Positions 27,601 through 35,529 of a stretch of DNA of 44,862 bases are shown here, in pieces (position 1 is the stretch's first letter; each line of letters starts with the position of its first letter). The stretch covers positions 1 to 44,862 of the forward strand of contig SBGQ01000106.1 in assembly GCA_006226965.1 (NCBI GenBank), in the 5' to 3' direction. The DNA is from a bacterium. Its GTDB lineage: Bacteria; Bacteroidota; Rhodothermia; Balneolales; M1805. Position numbers and translations under genes: made by a program. The notes beneath the pieces were generated by a model. That model had not been told where the DNA came from. It searched no databases and saw only the letters and a list, made by a program, of their open reading frames with translations.

Positions 27601-28331
27601 TGAACCCAGCAAAAAGTCATACTGACCCATTTAATCCTGCTGTAGATACAGTTTATATCAGATTCCAAACTAACTATTTCGCTTTAGTTAACGGCGTTTC
27701 TGGTGAGTTAAATTCATTTGACTCTGAGACATTAGAAAAGTTGCGTTTAACTGATCCTGATAATGACGGTGTGTACTCTGTTACTATACCTTTAGCAGTT
27801 CCTTCACCTAACCATATGGGATTCGTAATTTCTTATGGACAGGTATTAGCTGAGTCTGGTCGCCTAGTGACAACAGGTTCTGGTTTTGATGCAGGTCGTC
27901 GTTACTACCAATACATACGTCCAACTCTTGACGGTAGTGGTACTGTGATTTGGCCAGACACTTATAGTATGCCAGTATTACAATGGAAAGAAAAAGACTT
28001 ACCATGGGAACCAGCATTAGATTATGACTTGTTAACTTCAAACGAGAGTACCAATGGCATAGTTCATGAATTTAGCTTAGATCAAAACTATCCTAACCCA
28101 TTTAACCCAACAACCACTATTCGTTTCTCTTTAGCAAATGCTGAAAATGTGAAATTAACAGTGTATAACTTGTTAGGACAAAGAGTTGCAATATTAGCTA
28201 ATAATATTTCAATGGCTGCCGGTCAACATGCTATATCATTTGATGCTTCAAAATTAGCGTCTGGTGTATATATCTACCGAATCGAAGCAGGTAGTTTCAA
28301 TACAAGCAAAAAAATGACATTAATCAAGTAA
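24672..28331 (+). CDS. T9SS-exported multidomain protein, probable surface glucan-binding protein
   Basis: A 1219-aa protein with a signal peptide (about residues 1-28). Residues ~30-330 look like a beta-propeller or lactonase-like repeat region, and ~335-545 like a jelly-roll domain. Four successive beta-sandwich repeats then begin with similar strands: VMVTFTLNLS (about 560), VAIYFRVNVG (about 704), LLNFSVDVG (about 833) and VTFNVDMNP (about 970). The third contains KGDFNGW, a motif typical of starch-binding CBM20/48-like modules. The C-terminal ~88 residues (from QNYPNPFNPTTTIRF) are a type-A T9SS sorting domain, so the protein should reach the cell surface. By analogy with SusE/SusF it may hold starch at the surface; binding is inferred, not shown. 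AGAGG lies 7 nt before the ATG. Confidence 0.82.
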   Translation: MKKVTKRSWLGLLALVLGLSNITTVKAQEPVWSISAPEGGWFMTDGTARGLSYNPATGHLIVATRTPGLNPVLIDAATGDSVGVLDMTGVSGGLIPYVFIQATSDGQLFASNVVNSEVGVHKIYRWENETAAPTVIYEAAHGSTQRVGDSFKAYGTGNNISLLASGGSALVVKIAWDGTTATKTDYTVTNNIARGGFSSMVNDSTVWVTGTGTAPTLFDFKNGTLGASLTTPDAAMLPAATLNSAMTSDAFTYLGKSYLFLGPHSVDKKFWLINLTDNELVGATSAFSANTNSNNNGTVVVDKANGMAYVMMTNNVINAYKLTEFLGSAVFSEYFEYETGSLLTANGYAAHSGAGTNSIPVDETMLMYPGYAGNFGKSAKIVASGEDVNKTFGENFKTGKVYMSALVNASNASEAGEYFFHFVNSQGTGAEFRGRVSLKKNAEGALAFGISKAAGASTSTYTDFNYSLDKTNLIVLEYVRVEGDLNDIVNLYVNPVGSELPAVPTVSAADSDAGDIIELSNFAIRQGTNSPALLIGGIRVGTDYASVVGNPEEIIENTDVMVTFTLNLSTLADTAVAGDMVFINGGVKGPRGSDTFLDGETLGWDNNATATLTNVGGDYWQATYKLQKGDTLQYKYRFQNAGNTVNKDEQGILVPQAQNPNGWDTRFHIATKDTVLAVDYWQVEETANGITSGIPFATDKVDTVAIYFRVNVGAAIQAGEFNVETDSVGVRGTPEIFGNPGDWSATAFYLTKEENVSGENQMYSGTLYLNKDSVDVGNTYIYKFVTEIGANNDTQWDSDPNREFKGTLADTTIQYQYFQRKKPASEPLVDALLNFSVDVGILEGLGYFDAGVGDKVQVKGDFNGWAGTDPLTFDPIDFTWSLTGKNLKRVAGDKINYKFFIEYDASRFDEGSVNHLQGINKDFGYEEPGLTGGGNRVYEITSVGSPESQGPEHTFFNGVDPRGLIDKPIDVTFNVDMNPAKSHTDPFNPAVDTVYIRFQTNYFALVNGVSGELNSFDSETLEKLRLTDPDNDGVYSVTIPLAVPSPNHMGFVISYGQVLAESGRLVTTGSGFDAGRRYYQYIRPTLDGSGTVIWPDTYSMPVLQWKEKDLPWEPALDYDLLTSNESTNGIVHEFSLDQNYPNPFNPTTTIRFSLANAENVKLTVYNLLGQRVAILANNISMAAGQHAISFDASKLASGVYIYRIEAGSFNTSKKMTLIK

Positions 28332-28348
28332 TTGAACTTGTGTCGATC

Positions 28349-28388
28349 AAAAATCCGGGGAGCGCTTAGGCGCTTCTCGGATTTTTTT
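28349..28388 (+). terminator. Terminator between glucan operon and LacI gene
   Basis: A long hairpin has AGCGC / GCGCT around a TTAG loop (28361-28374), extended through G-T and G-C pairs to AATCCG / CGGATT, then a run of T. The total stem is about 17 bp. It lies 18 nt after the stop of the 1219-aa gene and ends only about 28 nt before the LacI start. Confidence 0.9.
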
Positions 28389-28416
28389 AATAGAGAAAGA
28401 TATTAGAGTTATTCCC

Positions 28417-29433
28417 GTGTCAACTTCAACTATATATGACATTGCTAAAGCTGCAAATGTGAGTATTGCAACAGTTTCTCGTGTGTTTAATAACTCAAAT
28501 TCAGTGTCTCCAAAAACAAAAAAGAAAATAATGGAGATAGCAGGAACAATGGGATATCATCCAAAAGCATATGCTCAAGGATTAGCTCGACGAAACTCGA
28601 AAATGTTAATGATTTTAGTGCCGGTTATATCTAACTACTTTTTTATGGAAGTATTAGCCGGTATTCAGGACAAATTACTCGAATACGATTATGATTTAAA
28701 CATTCATAATTTGAATTCAGGTAATTCTTCTGATATCAATGACCAAGTAGATTACGTCGTTAAAAGAGGCTTGGCTGATGGGTATATTCTTGTTTCTGTT
28801 CACCAACAAGAAGCATATTGGGAACAATTAAAATCGTATCAAATCCCACTTGTTCTTATTGATGAATATCATCCAGACTTTGATTCTGTAAGTGTGGATT
28901 CTGTTGAAGGGTCGTATTCTGCAACGAAACATTTAATTGACCAAGGGTATCGGAAAATCGCACTTATTTCAGCAAATCCGTCGTCCAAACCAATGAAAGA
29001 CAGACGCAGTGGTTATAAAAGAGCCCTTGAAGACAATGGGGTGGTAGTTGATGATAAATTAATTATTGTTGACACTAATGACTACAGGGACGGATTTACG
29101 GAAGAAAATGGATACAACTCCATGCTGAAAATTTTAAAAAAGCACCCCGAAGTAGATGCAGTAGTTTGTGCTTCCGATATTCAAGCATTAGGGGCAATAA
29201 AAGCAATGCAAGATGAGGCAAAACGATTGCCAATTATCGGCTTTGATGATTTGCCAATATCAAAGTTTTTAGGCCTTTCAACCATGAAACAGCCGATGTA
29301 CGAAATGGGCACATTAGCCCTAGAGAAATTAATTCAACGAATTAAAAGAAAAGACAACTTAATTAGTCATACAGTCTTTTCACCGGAGTTAATCAAGAGA
29401 GAATCCTCTGTGGCAGATAGTGTTACAGTGTAA
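28417..29433 (+). CDS. LacI/GalR-family transcriptional regulator
   Basis: A 338-aa protein starting at GTG. The N-terminal helix-turn-helix and hinge are textbook (TIYDIAKAANVSIATVSRVFNN, about residues 4-25), and the hinge region lies near 45-60. A periplasmic-binding-protein-like sugar-sensing domain follows (MLMILVPVISNYFFMEVLAGIQDKL, VVCASDIQALGA, PIIGFDDLP). The location inside the amylase locus suggests it senses maltose or a maltodextrin and controls the operator at 15093; the target is inferred. A strong terminator lies just upstream with little room for a promoter, so expression may depend on read-through or on an unrecognised promoter. A GH13 gene follows after 21 nt. Confidence 0.92.
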   Translation: MSTSTIYDIAKAANVSIATVSRVFNNSNSVSPKTKKKIMEIAGTMGYHPKAYAQGLARRNSKMLMILVPVISNYFFMEVLAGIQDKLLEYDYDLNIHNLNSGNSSDINDQVDYVVKRGLADGYILVSVHQQEAYWEQLKSYQIPLVLIDEYHPDFDSVSVDSVEGSYSATKHLIDQGYRKIALISANPSSKPMKDRRSGYKRALEDNGVVVDDKLIIVDTNDYRDGFTEENGYNSMLKILKKHPEVDAVVCASDIQALGAIKAMQDEAKRLPIIGFDDLPISKFLGLSTMKQPMYEMGTLALEKLIQRIKRKDNLISHTVFSPELIKRESSVADSVTV

Positions 29434-29454
29434 CTATAACTTAAATTAGTATTT

Positions 29455-32346
29455 ATGAAATCAATATTACGAGCTTATTTATTTCTTGGGTTATTATTGA
29501 CAACCGTCATAGTAAAAGCTCAGGTCATTACTCCATCACCTGCATTTCCAACTGAAAATAGTTCCATAATAATAACCTTTTTTGCAAATGAAGGCTCAAA
29601 AGGGTTAATGGGTTATACTGGTGATGTGTATGCGCATACCGGCGTAATAACTGATAAAAGTACTTCCAATTCAGATTGGAAATATGTAAAAACAGGTTGG
29701 GGAGTAAATACACCTGCAACCAAATTAACTCGTATAGATACCGATACGTATACACTAACAATTGGTAATCCGCGAACCTATTATGCTGTAGCCGAAAACG
29801 ATACTATAAAAAAAATAGCCTTTGTTTTTAGAAGTTCAGACTCTAAAAAAGAAGGTAAAGATGTAGGTGGAAATGACATTTTCCAAAATCTTTATGTGAA
29901 GAATATCAATGTAAGAATTGATCAACCATACGGAAACAGAGTGATTGTTGAGGTTGATTCCACCATTTCAGTCTTAGCTGTATCTGGATATACCGGTGCC
30001 GGTTCACTTACAATGTCAGCTTTTTTAAACGGGTCTGAAGTAACATCAATTGAAAATGATACACTTACAGCAGATGTAGCTATTGTTAATTCAGGAATAA
30101 ATGTTCTAAAAGTATTTAGCACCGACGGAACAGAAACAGACTCAGTTGAAACTAGAATTTTTGCTTTGCCAGAAGTAATGGCTAATACACCAAGACCGGA
30201 AGGAATTGTCGACGGAATCAATAAAACAGGTCCAAATTCAGTAATCCTTTCACTTTATGCACCTCAAAAGAGTAATGTTTTTGTAATTGGTGATTTTAAC
30301 AATTGGTCATTAACAGACGAGCATTTCATGAATAGACATGAAGTTAATCAAGATAGTGTTCATTTTTGGGTGGAAATAAACAATTTAGATCCTAATACAG
30401 AATATGCGTTTCAGTATTTAGTTGATGGAACAATCATTACGGGCGATCCATATTCTGAAAAAGTGCTAGACCCGTGGAACGATCAGTGGGTAAATGAAAA
30501 ATATCTTGCCTATCCGAATATAAAACCTTACCCGACTGGAAAGACTGACGGTATTGTCTCTGTTTTTCAAATTCAAGAAGATGAATATGAATGGAAAGTC
30601 GAAAACTTTGAAAGACCGCCTCAAGATGCTTTAGTTTTTTATGAGTTGTTAATTAGGGACTTTGCTTCCAAAGCAACATACAGAACATTGATAGATACTT
30701 TAGGCTACTTTAAAAGACTTGGTATTAATGCGATTAAATTAATGCCGATAGCTGAGTTTGACGGAAATGATAGCTGGGGTTACAACCCTGCCTATCATAT
30801 GGCATTGGATAAATATTACGGTACAAAAAACGACCTCAAAGAGTTTATAGATTCCTGCCATGTAAACGGTATTGCTGTTGTTATTGATGTGGTATTTAAT
30901 CATGCAACAGATCAGTCTCCGTTAATAAAATTATACCCAGGAGCCTCTGGCGGAGCAGGTGCAAATAGTATTTATGCATTTACTTCAGCAAGACATCCAT
31001 ATAATGTATTTAATGATTTGAACCACGGTTCAAAGGCAACGAACTTCTGGATGAAGAAAGTTCTTAAGTATTGGTTGGAAGAGTTTAATATTGATGGATT
31101 CAGATTTGATTTGTCTAAAGGTCATTATATAGGAAATACAACAGATGTAAATACTTGGAGTTCTTACAACTCATGGCGTATTAACCATTGGAAGGATAAT
31201 TACAATTTTATCCAAAGTGTAAAACCCGGTTCATTTGTTGTGTTGGAGCATTTGGCTGTAGATTCCGAAGAAACAGCATTAGCAAACTACGGTCTGTTGC
31301 TATGGGGTAAAATGACTGAACCCTTCAATGAATTGACGATGGGCTGGAATATGACAAATTCGGCTTCAAGCTTGTTTAGAACATATTATACATCAAGAGG
31401 TTTTTCAACCACAGGTCTAATTGGTTATATGGAAAGCCATGATGAAGAACGATTGATGTTCAAAAATAAAATGTATGGAAACACTTCAGTAGCTACTCAT
31501 AACGCCAAATTGTTAGAGAACTCAACTCGACGAACTTCATCTGCTGCGGCATTTTTATTTTCAACACCCGGACCAAAAATGATGTGGATGTTTGGTGAGC
31601 TAGGTTATGATGTTTCCATCAATCAAGTTGCTGTAAACGGAACGATTAGCGAAGACCACAGAACATGGAGAAAACCAATTTTATGGGATTACTATAATGA
31701 CCCGAATCGTTTAGAAATGTATAAACGTTTTGGTGATTTGATAAAACTTAGAACCCAAAATCCAGTGTTTTACGCAAAAGAATCTTCGTTCAAAATATTT
31801 GAAGATTCACCACTTCGAAGAATTGAATTAATTCATGAAACAAACAAAGTTGTAGTTGCTGCTAACTTCGACTTTACGGCACGTGAAATGAGATTTGATT
31901 TTCCAGAAGACGGAAAATGGTATGAATTTTTCAGTGGTGATAGCTTAGATGTTATAAATACAGCAGAAAACTACATTATGCAGCCGGCAGAGCTTAGAAT
32001 ATATTCAAAAGTAAAATTTGATATTACACCTGAAAGTTCTGTTGCAACAAGTAACGAAAGTGACGAGAACAGGGATTTGCCAACCTCGTTTAATTTGTAT
32101 CAGAACTATCCAAACCCATTTAACCCAAGTACCATTGTTAATTTTGACATGCCAAAGTCAGGTAAAGTTAGCATTGATGTTTATGATGTTTTAGGTAGAA
32201 AAGTAGTGAGTTTACTCAATGAGTTTAGGCAAGCGGGTACTCATGAAGTTAGATTTGATGCAACAGGGTTGAGTAGTGGTATGTACTTAATTCGAATGCA
32301 ATCCGGTGGACACGTACAAGTTCAAAAAGCAATTTTAGCAAAATAA
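29455..32346 (+). CDS. T9SS-exported GH13 alpha-amylase with N-terminal accessory domains
   Basis: A 963-aa enzyme with a signal peptide (about residues 1-22). An N-terminal beta-domain (about 24-150) may be a starch-binding module. A CBM48-like E-set domain follows (about 247-345, with VIGDFNNWS). The GH13 barrel (about 385-800) has intact regions: I VIDVVFNH (D478, N482, H483), II GFRFDLSKGH (nucleophile D552), III VVLEHLA (acid/base E598) and IV MESHDEE (H662, D663). From about 878 a T9SS sorting domain begins with QNYPNPFNPSTIVNF. It is therefore predicted to be a cell-surface or released amylase making the first cuts in starch, the functional counterpart of SusG. It follows the LacI gene by 21 nt and is probably co-transcribed with it. 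Confidence 0.93.
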   Translation: MKSILRAYLFLGLLLTTVIVKAQVITPSPAFPTENSSIIITFFANEGSKGLMGYTGDVYAHTGVITDKSTSNSDWKYVKTGWGVNTPATKLTRIDTDTYTLTIGNPRTYYAVAENDTIKKIAFVFRSSDSKKEGKDVGGNDIFQNLYVKNINVRIDQPYGNRVIVEVDSTISVLAVSGYTGAGSLTMSAFLNGSEVTSIENDTLTADVAIVNSGINVLKVFSTDGTETDSVETRIFALPEVMANTPRPEGIVDGINKTGPNSVILSLYAPQKSNVFVIGDFNNWSLTDEHFMNRHEVNQDSVHFWVEINNLDPNTEYAFQYLVDGTIITGDPYSEKVLDPWNDQWVNEKYLAYPNIKPYPTGKTDGIVSVFQIQEDEYEWKVENFERPPQDALVFYELLIRDFASKATYRTLIDTLGYFKRLGINAIKLMPIAEFDGNDSWGYNPAYHMALDKYYGTKNDLKEFIDSCHVNGIAVVIDVVFNHATDQSPLIKLYPGASGGAGANSIYAFTSARHPYNVFNDLNHGSKATNFWMKKVLKYWLEEFNIDGFRFDLSKGHYIGNTTDVNTWSSYNSWRINHWKDNYNFIQSVKPGSFVVLEHLAVDSEETALANYGLLLWGKMTEPFNELTMGWNMTNSASSLFRTYYTSRGFSTTGLIGYMESHDEERLMFKNKMYGNTSVATHNAKLLENSTRRTSSAAAFLFSTPGPKMMWMFGELGYDVSINQVAVNGTISEDHRTWRKPILWDYYNDPNRLEMYKRFGDLIKLRTQNPVFYAKESSFKIFEDSPLRRIELIHETNKVVVAANFDFTAREMRFDFPEDGKWYEFFSGDSLDVINTAENYIMQPAELRIYSKVKFDITPESSVATSNESDENRDLPTSFNLYQNYPNPFNPSTIVNFDMPKSGKVSIDVYDVLGRKVVSLLNEFRQAGTHEVRFDATGLSSGMYLIRMQSGGHVQVQKAILAK

Positions 32347-32360
32347 TTAATCACTTAATG

Positions 32361-32385
32361 AACCCCGATACTGTCGGGGTTTTTT
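32361..32385 (+). terminator. Intercistronic hairpin-T terminator just before the second GH13
   Basis: The stem AACCCCGA / TCGGGGTT (32361-32368, 32374-32381) with a 5-nt loop runs into a T tract. The next ATG begins only 8 nt after the stem, so the hairpin could act both as a transcription terminator and as a structure near the ribosome binding region. Confidence 0.8.
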
Positions 32386-32389
32386 GTTT

Positions 32390-34162
32390 ATGAAACTTAA
32401 ATCTTGCCTCATATTAATATCTCTGGTGCTTATTAATACTATCAGTAGTGCTCAGACGATTCCTGCAAATCAAGAACCGATGGTTTGGTATCAGATATTT
32501 CCTGAGCGTTTTAGAAACGGTTTAGATGCAAATGATCCGACAGTAGAGGTTGTTTGGGGGAAGCCGGAAGGATGGGAAATAAGTCCATGGACGAAAGATT
32601 GGTATTCATTTTCAGACTGGGAAAAACAAGTATCATCAAAATTTTATGATTTTACAACCAGAAGGAGATATGGCGGCGATTTAGTCGGAGTTCTACAAAA
32701 GTTAGACTACCTAGATTCTTTAGGAATAAATGTGATTTATTTTAATCCCATTTTTGATGCAAGAACGATGCATAAGTATGACGCATCATATTATCACCAC
32801 GTTGATAGATATTTTGGTACAAATTCGGCAAATGACGCAAAAATGATGCAGGATGAAGACCCTGGAAATCCGCAAACGTGGAAAATGACAAGTGCAGACA
32901 GTGTTTTTATTACATTGATTTCAGAAGCACATAAACGTGGTATAAAGATAGTTTTGGATGGTGTATTTAACCACACCGGACCAGAGTTCTGGGCTTTTCA
33001 GGATTTAAAAAAGAATCAACAACAATCGAGGTTTAAAAATTGGTATAAAGTAACTGCTTGGGATAACCCAAATACACAGAAAAACGAGTTTGATTATGAA
33101 GGATGGTGGGGTTACAAAGGATTGCCGGAACTTAATCAAATCGATGGCAACCTAGTTCCTGAAGTTAAGGAGCATATTTTTGCTATTTCGAAAAGATGGA
33201 TGGACCCAAATCACGATGGAGACCCATCTGATGGCATTGATGGATGGCGCTTGGATGTAGCCGAAGAATTAGGAATGAATTTCTGGATAGATTGGCATAA
33301 GTACATAAAATCAATCAATCCCAAGATATTTACAGTTGCTGAAATATGGGATACCAAGGCAAAAGATTACATCTCTGATTCTACCTTTTACGGAACGATG
33401 AACTACCCGATGACTCGCCTTATACATTCATATTTTATTAACAGGAGTGTATCACCGAAAAAAATGGTGGATTCTGTAATGCAATTAAATGGACTTTTCT
33501 CAGACGAGGCTAACCGGTTTAATCTAAATATTCTTGATTCACACGATTCGGAAAGAGTGTTGACAGCTATTGTAAACCGGAAAAACCCCTTTAAAGAAAA
33601 CACAAAATTACAGGATAACCCAAATTCTGAATACAGTGTACAAGCACCTCAGAAATCGGATATTGAGTTATTCAAACAGATACTGGTATTTCAGTTCATG
33701 CAACCCGGCATTCCACATATTTATTATGGAAATGAAGTAGGAATGTGGGGTGCGGATGATCCCGATAATCGAAAACCAATGGTTTGGGCTGATTTGAAAT
33801 ATGAAGATGAAACACATCATCCATATAAAAAAACAAGAACACCTGATAAAGTAGAAGTGAATAAGGACTTGTTTTCTTTTTATCAAAAACTTGTAACTAT
33901 CCGAAAGTCACATCAGGTTTTTGTTTCAGGTGAGTATAAAATTAGTTACGAAAATGGACTAATCAGGCTAGATTGGAAGGCGCAAGATTATACGATTAGT
34001 GCATTTTTTACGGAGAAGCCTAGTGTTATTGCAATAGATACAATCCGAGAGAAAAATAAAGGTCAACGTATTTACGATTTATTATCGGATAAAAGTCTGA
34101 AAGAAGACATACCTTTAGGAGAGTACAGTTATTGTTTGATTAAAATAAACCATGCGAATTGA
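32390..34162 (+). CDS. GH13 neopullulanase/alpha-amylase-like enzyme, periplasmic
   Basis: A 590-aa enzyme with a signal peptide (about residues 1-22, ending SSAQ) and no T9SS domain, so periplasmic. Conserved GH13 regions are I IVLDGVFNHTG (D190, N194, H195), II GWRLDVAE (nucleophile D289), III TVAEIWD (acid/base E318) and IV LDSHDSE (H385, D386). An inserted MDPNHDGDPSDGIDG segment (about 271-285) matches the paralogue at 11568 and may bind calcium. The two proteins also share WYQ(I/V)F.ERF, NPQTW or NPADPSTW segments and the DNPQT or DNPNTQ region, so they are paralogues at the two ends of the locus. I chose ATG 32390 rather than TTG 32384, which lies in the terminator's T tract. The 3' end overlaps the next gene by 11 nt. 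Confidence 0.92.
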   Translation: MKLKSCLILISLVLINTISSAQTIPANQEPMVWYQIFPERFRNGLDANDPTVEVVWGKPEGWEISPWTKDWYSFSDWEKQVSSKFYDFTTRRRYGGDLVGVLQKLDYLDSLGINVIYFNPIFDARTMHKYDASYYHHVDRYFGTNSANDAKMMQDEDPGNPQTWKMTSADSVFITLISEAHKRGIKIVLDGVFNHTGPEFWAFQDLKKNQQQSRFKNWYKVTAWDNPNTQKNEFDYEGWWGYKGLPELNQIDGNLVPEVKEHIFAISKRWMDPNHDGDPSDGIDGWRLDVAEELGMNFWIDWHKYIKSINPKIFTVAEIWDTKAKDYISDSTFYGTMNYPMTRLIHSYFINRSVSPKKMVDSVMQLNGLFSDEANRFNLNILDSHDSERVLTAIVNRKNPFKENTKLQDNPNSEYSVQAPQKSDIELFKQILVFQFMQPGIPHIYYGNEVGMWGADDPDNRKPMVWADLKYEDETHHPYKKTRTPDKVEVNKDLFSFYQKLVTIRKSHQVFVSGEYKISYENGLIRLDWKAQDYTISAFFTEKPSVIAIDTIREKNKGQRIYDLLSDKSLKEDIPLGEYSYCLIKINHAN

Positions 34163-34688
34163 TAACCGATTTTTTAATCGTGTAATACTTATTGCCGCCG
34201 TTTTTAGCTTTATTCTGATTGCCGTTTTTTCATGGGATATGACCGATGAACGGTTGCACTCGTTTCAAGAAGAATACTTGAATACAAATAAATGGGACAA
34301 TACCTATGTTCGTCTGATTGGTTCCCGAGATTCTACATCATTCAAGAATGTTAAAAAGCCGGCTATTGTTTATTTCTGGTCTGGTTGGTCCGAATTAGGA
34401 ATGAACGGGCTAAAAGAATTAGCTGAAATTACCCCGGATTCAATTTCGATTTATGCTGCTGTTGTAAAAGACAACGAATCGGCTTTGGATGGCATTGATA
34501 CAGAGACAAGTGCTCGTGTGAACTTTGTTTATGGAACTAATTGGTATTTATCAAAAAAAGTACCCGCAGTTCCTACTCTATTATTCATCGATTCTCACTC
34601 AAAAATCAGATTGATAGAAGTAGGTTTTAAAAACAAAGACGAAATTGTGAGTCAGTTAGAGCTATTGAATTCAAGCCAGACTAATTAA
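34152..34688 (+). CDS. Membrane-anchored thioredoxin-fold protein lacking the CXXC motif
   Basis: A 178-aa protein with one N-terminal membrane segment (about residues 10-28). The rest has a thioredoxin/TlpA-like strand order. PAIVYFWSGWSELGMNGL sits where the family has a W-C-x-x-C active site, but both cysteines are absent. The later KKVPAVPTLLFID segment carries the conserved cis-Pro position. The fold assignment is by eye and moderate. A redox role is unlikely; a binding or chaperone role is possible. It overlaps the upstream GH13 gene by 11 nt and is 1 nt from pabC, so all are probably translated from one transcript. Confidence 0.65.
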   Translation: MRIDNRFFNRVILIAAVFSFILIAVFSWDMTDERLHSFQEEYLNTNKWDNTYVRLIGSRDSTSFKNVKKPAIVYFWSGWSELGMNGLKELAEITPDSISIYAAVVKDNESALDGIDTETSARVNFVYGTNWYLSKKVPAVPTLLFIDSHSKIRLIEVGFKNKDEIVSQLELLNSSQTN

Positions 34689-34689
34689 T

Positions 34690-35529
34690 ATGTTGTTTGT
34701 TAACGGGAAAACAATTGCCCAGGAAGTTGAATCCGATTTTCTAAACAGGGCGTTCTTACATGCTGACGGATTCTTTACAACGTTTATTCTTGAAAACGGG
34801 AGAATTGCAGCTTTTGAACGACATATTGCTCGTTTGAAAGAATCAGCGGGTGTCTTAGATATTGAATTTCCACAGGAATTAGAGGTTCAAAAACTTTCAG
34901 CATTTATAAAAAAAAATGTGCCTGATTATTCTCAAAAAACCTATCGATGTAGAGTTATGGTTTGGAGGCAAAAAGGATTTGTATACTCTGTTCAAATGGA
35001 AAGAAAAGCTCAATTTGCCGTTTCCGTGAATGATGTTCTCCTTTCTCGATTACACAAAGTTCATCTGGTTCCAGTTTCTATACCACGTATTCCATCGGTT
35101 TGTGTTCCATCAAACGTGAAATGGATTGCAGGAAACAACGCTATTTTAGCACAGCAGCAAGCCATAGAAAATGGCGGTAGTTTAGCTTTGCAATCAAACA
35201 TAAACGGATTTATTTCTGAAACCCCAATTGCTTGTGTGGGCTGGTTTGAACGTGGGGAGTTTTTTACACCTTCAGATAAATGCGATTGTCTCCCCGGTAC
35301 AACTTTAGCAGATTTTACCGAGTATTTAACCGAGCGAAATATCCCTGTTCATTATGTAGAGCAAAAAGTAGAAGCACTGAATACTCCGGAATGGTTAGTA
35401 ATAAATGCCTCTTGGGGTGTAAAAAAACTACAGCAGTTCGATTCAAAAAAAGTGAACTACACTAAAGAAACGCTTAACTTGATTCAAGCTTTTAATAAAT
35501 GGCGCATGGCTCAAGCATATGTTGTCTGA
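34690..35529 (+). CDS. pabC: Aminotransferase class IV, likely 4-amino-4-deoxychorismate lyase
   Basis: A 279-aa PLP-dependent fold-IV enzyme. Recognisable parts are LNRAFLHADGFFTTFILENGRIAAF near the N-terminus, RLKESAG, the pocket Lys in NVKWIAGNNAILAQQ (about K144), and the SETPIACVGWFERGEFFTPS segment, which corresponds to the family's E-x-s-x-x-N-x-F core with a variation (ACVGWF). It would release pyruvate from 4-amino-4-deoxychorismate to give p-aminobenzoate for folate. The identification as PabC rather than D-amino-acid or branched-chain aminotransferase rests mainly on its 11-nt overlap with pabB. It begins 1 nt after the thioredoxin-fold gene. Confidence 0.8.
   Translation: MLFVNGKTIAQEVESDFLNRAFLHADGFFTTFILENGRIAAFERHIARLKESAGVLDIEFPQELEVQKLSAFIKKNVPDYSQKTYRCRVMVWRQKGFVYSVQMERKAQFAVSVNDVLLSRLHKVHLVPVSIPRIPSVCVPSNVKWIAGNNAILAQQQAIENGGSLALQSNINGFISETPIACVGWFERGEFFTPSDKCDCLPGTTLADFTEYLTERNIPVHYVEQKVEALNTPEWLVINASWGVKKLQQFDSKKVNYTKETLNLIQAFNKWRMAQAYVV

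Noticed and set aside
28349-28388. AGCGC/GCGCT sequence read as another LacI operator
   Set aside because: The two arms are separated by a 4-nt loop and extended into a long stem with a T tract, which is a terminator. It does not match the TGTAAGCGCTTTCA spacing.
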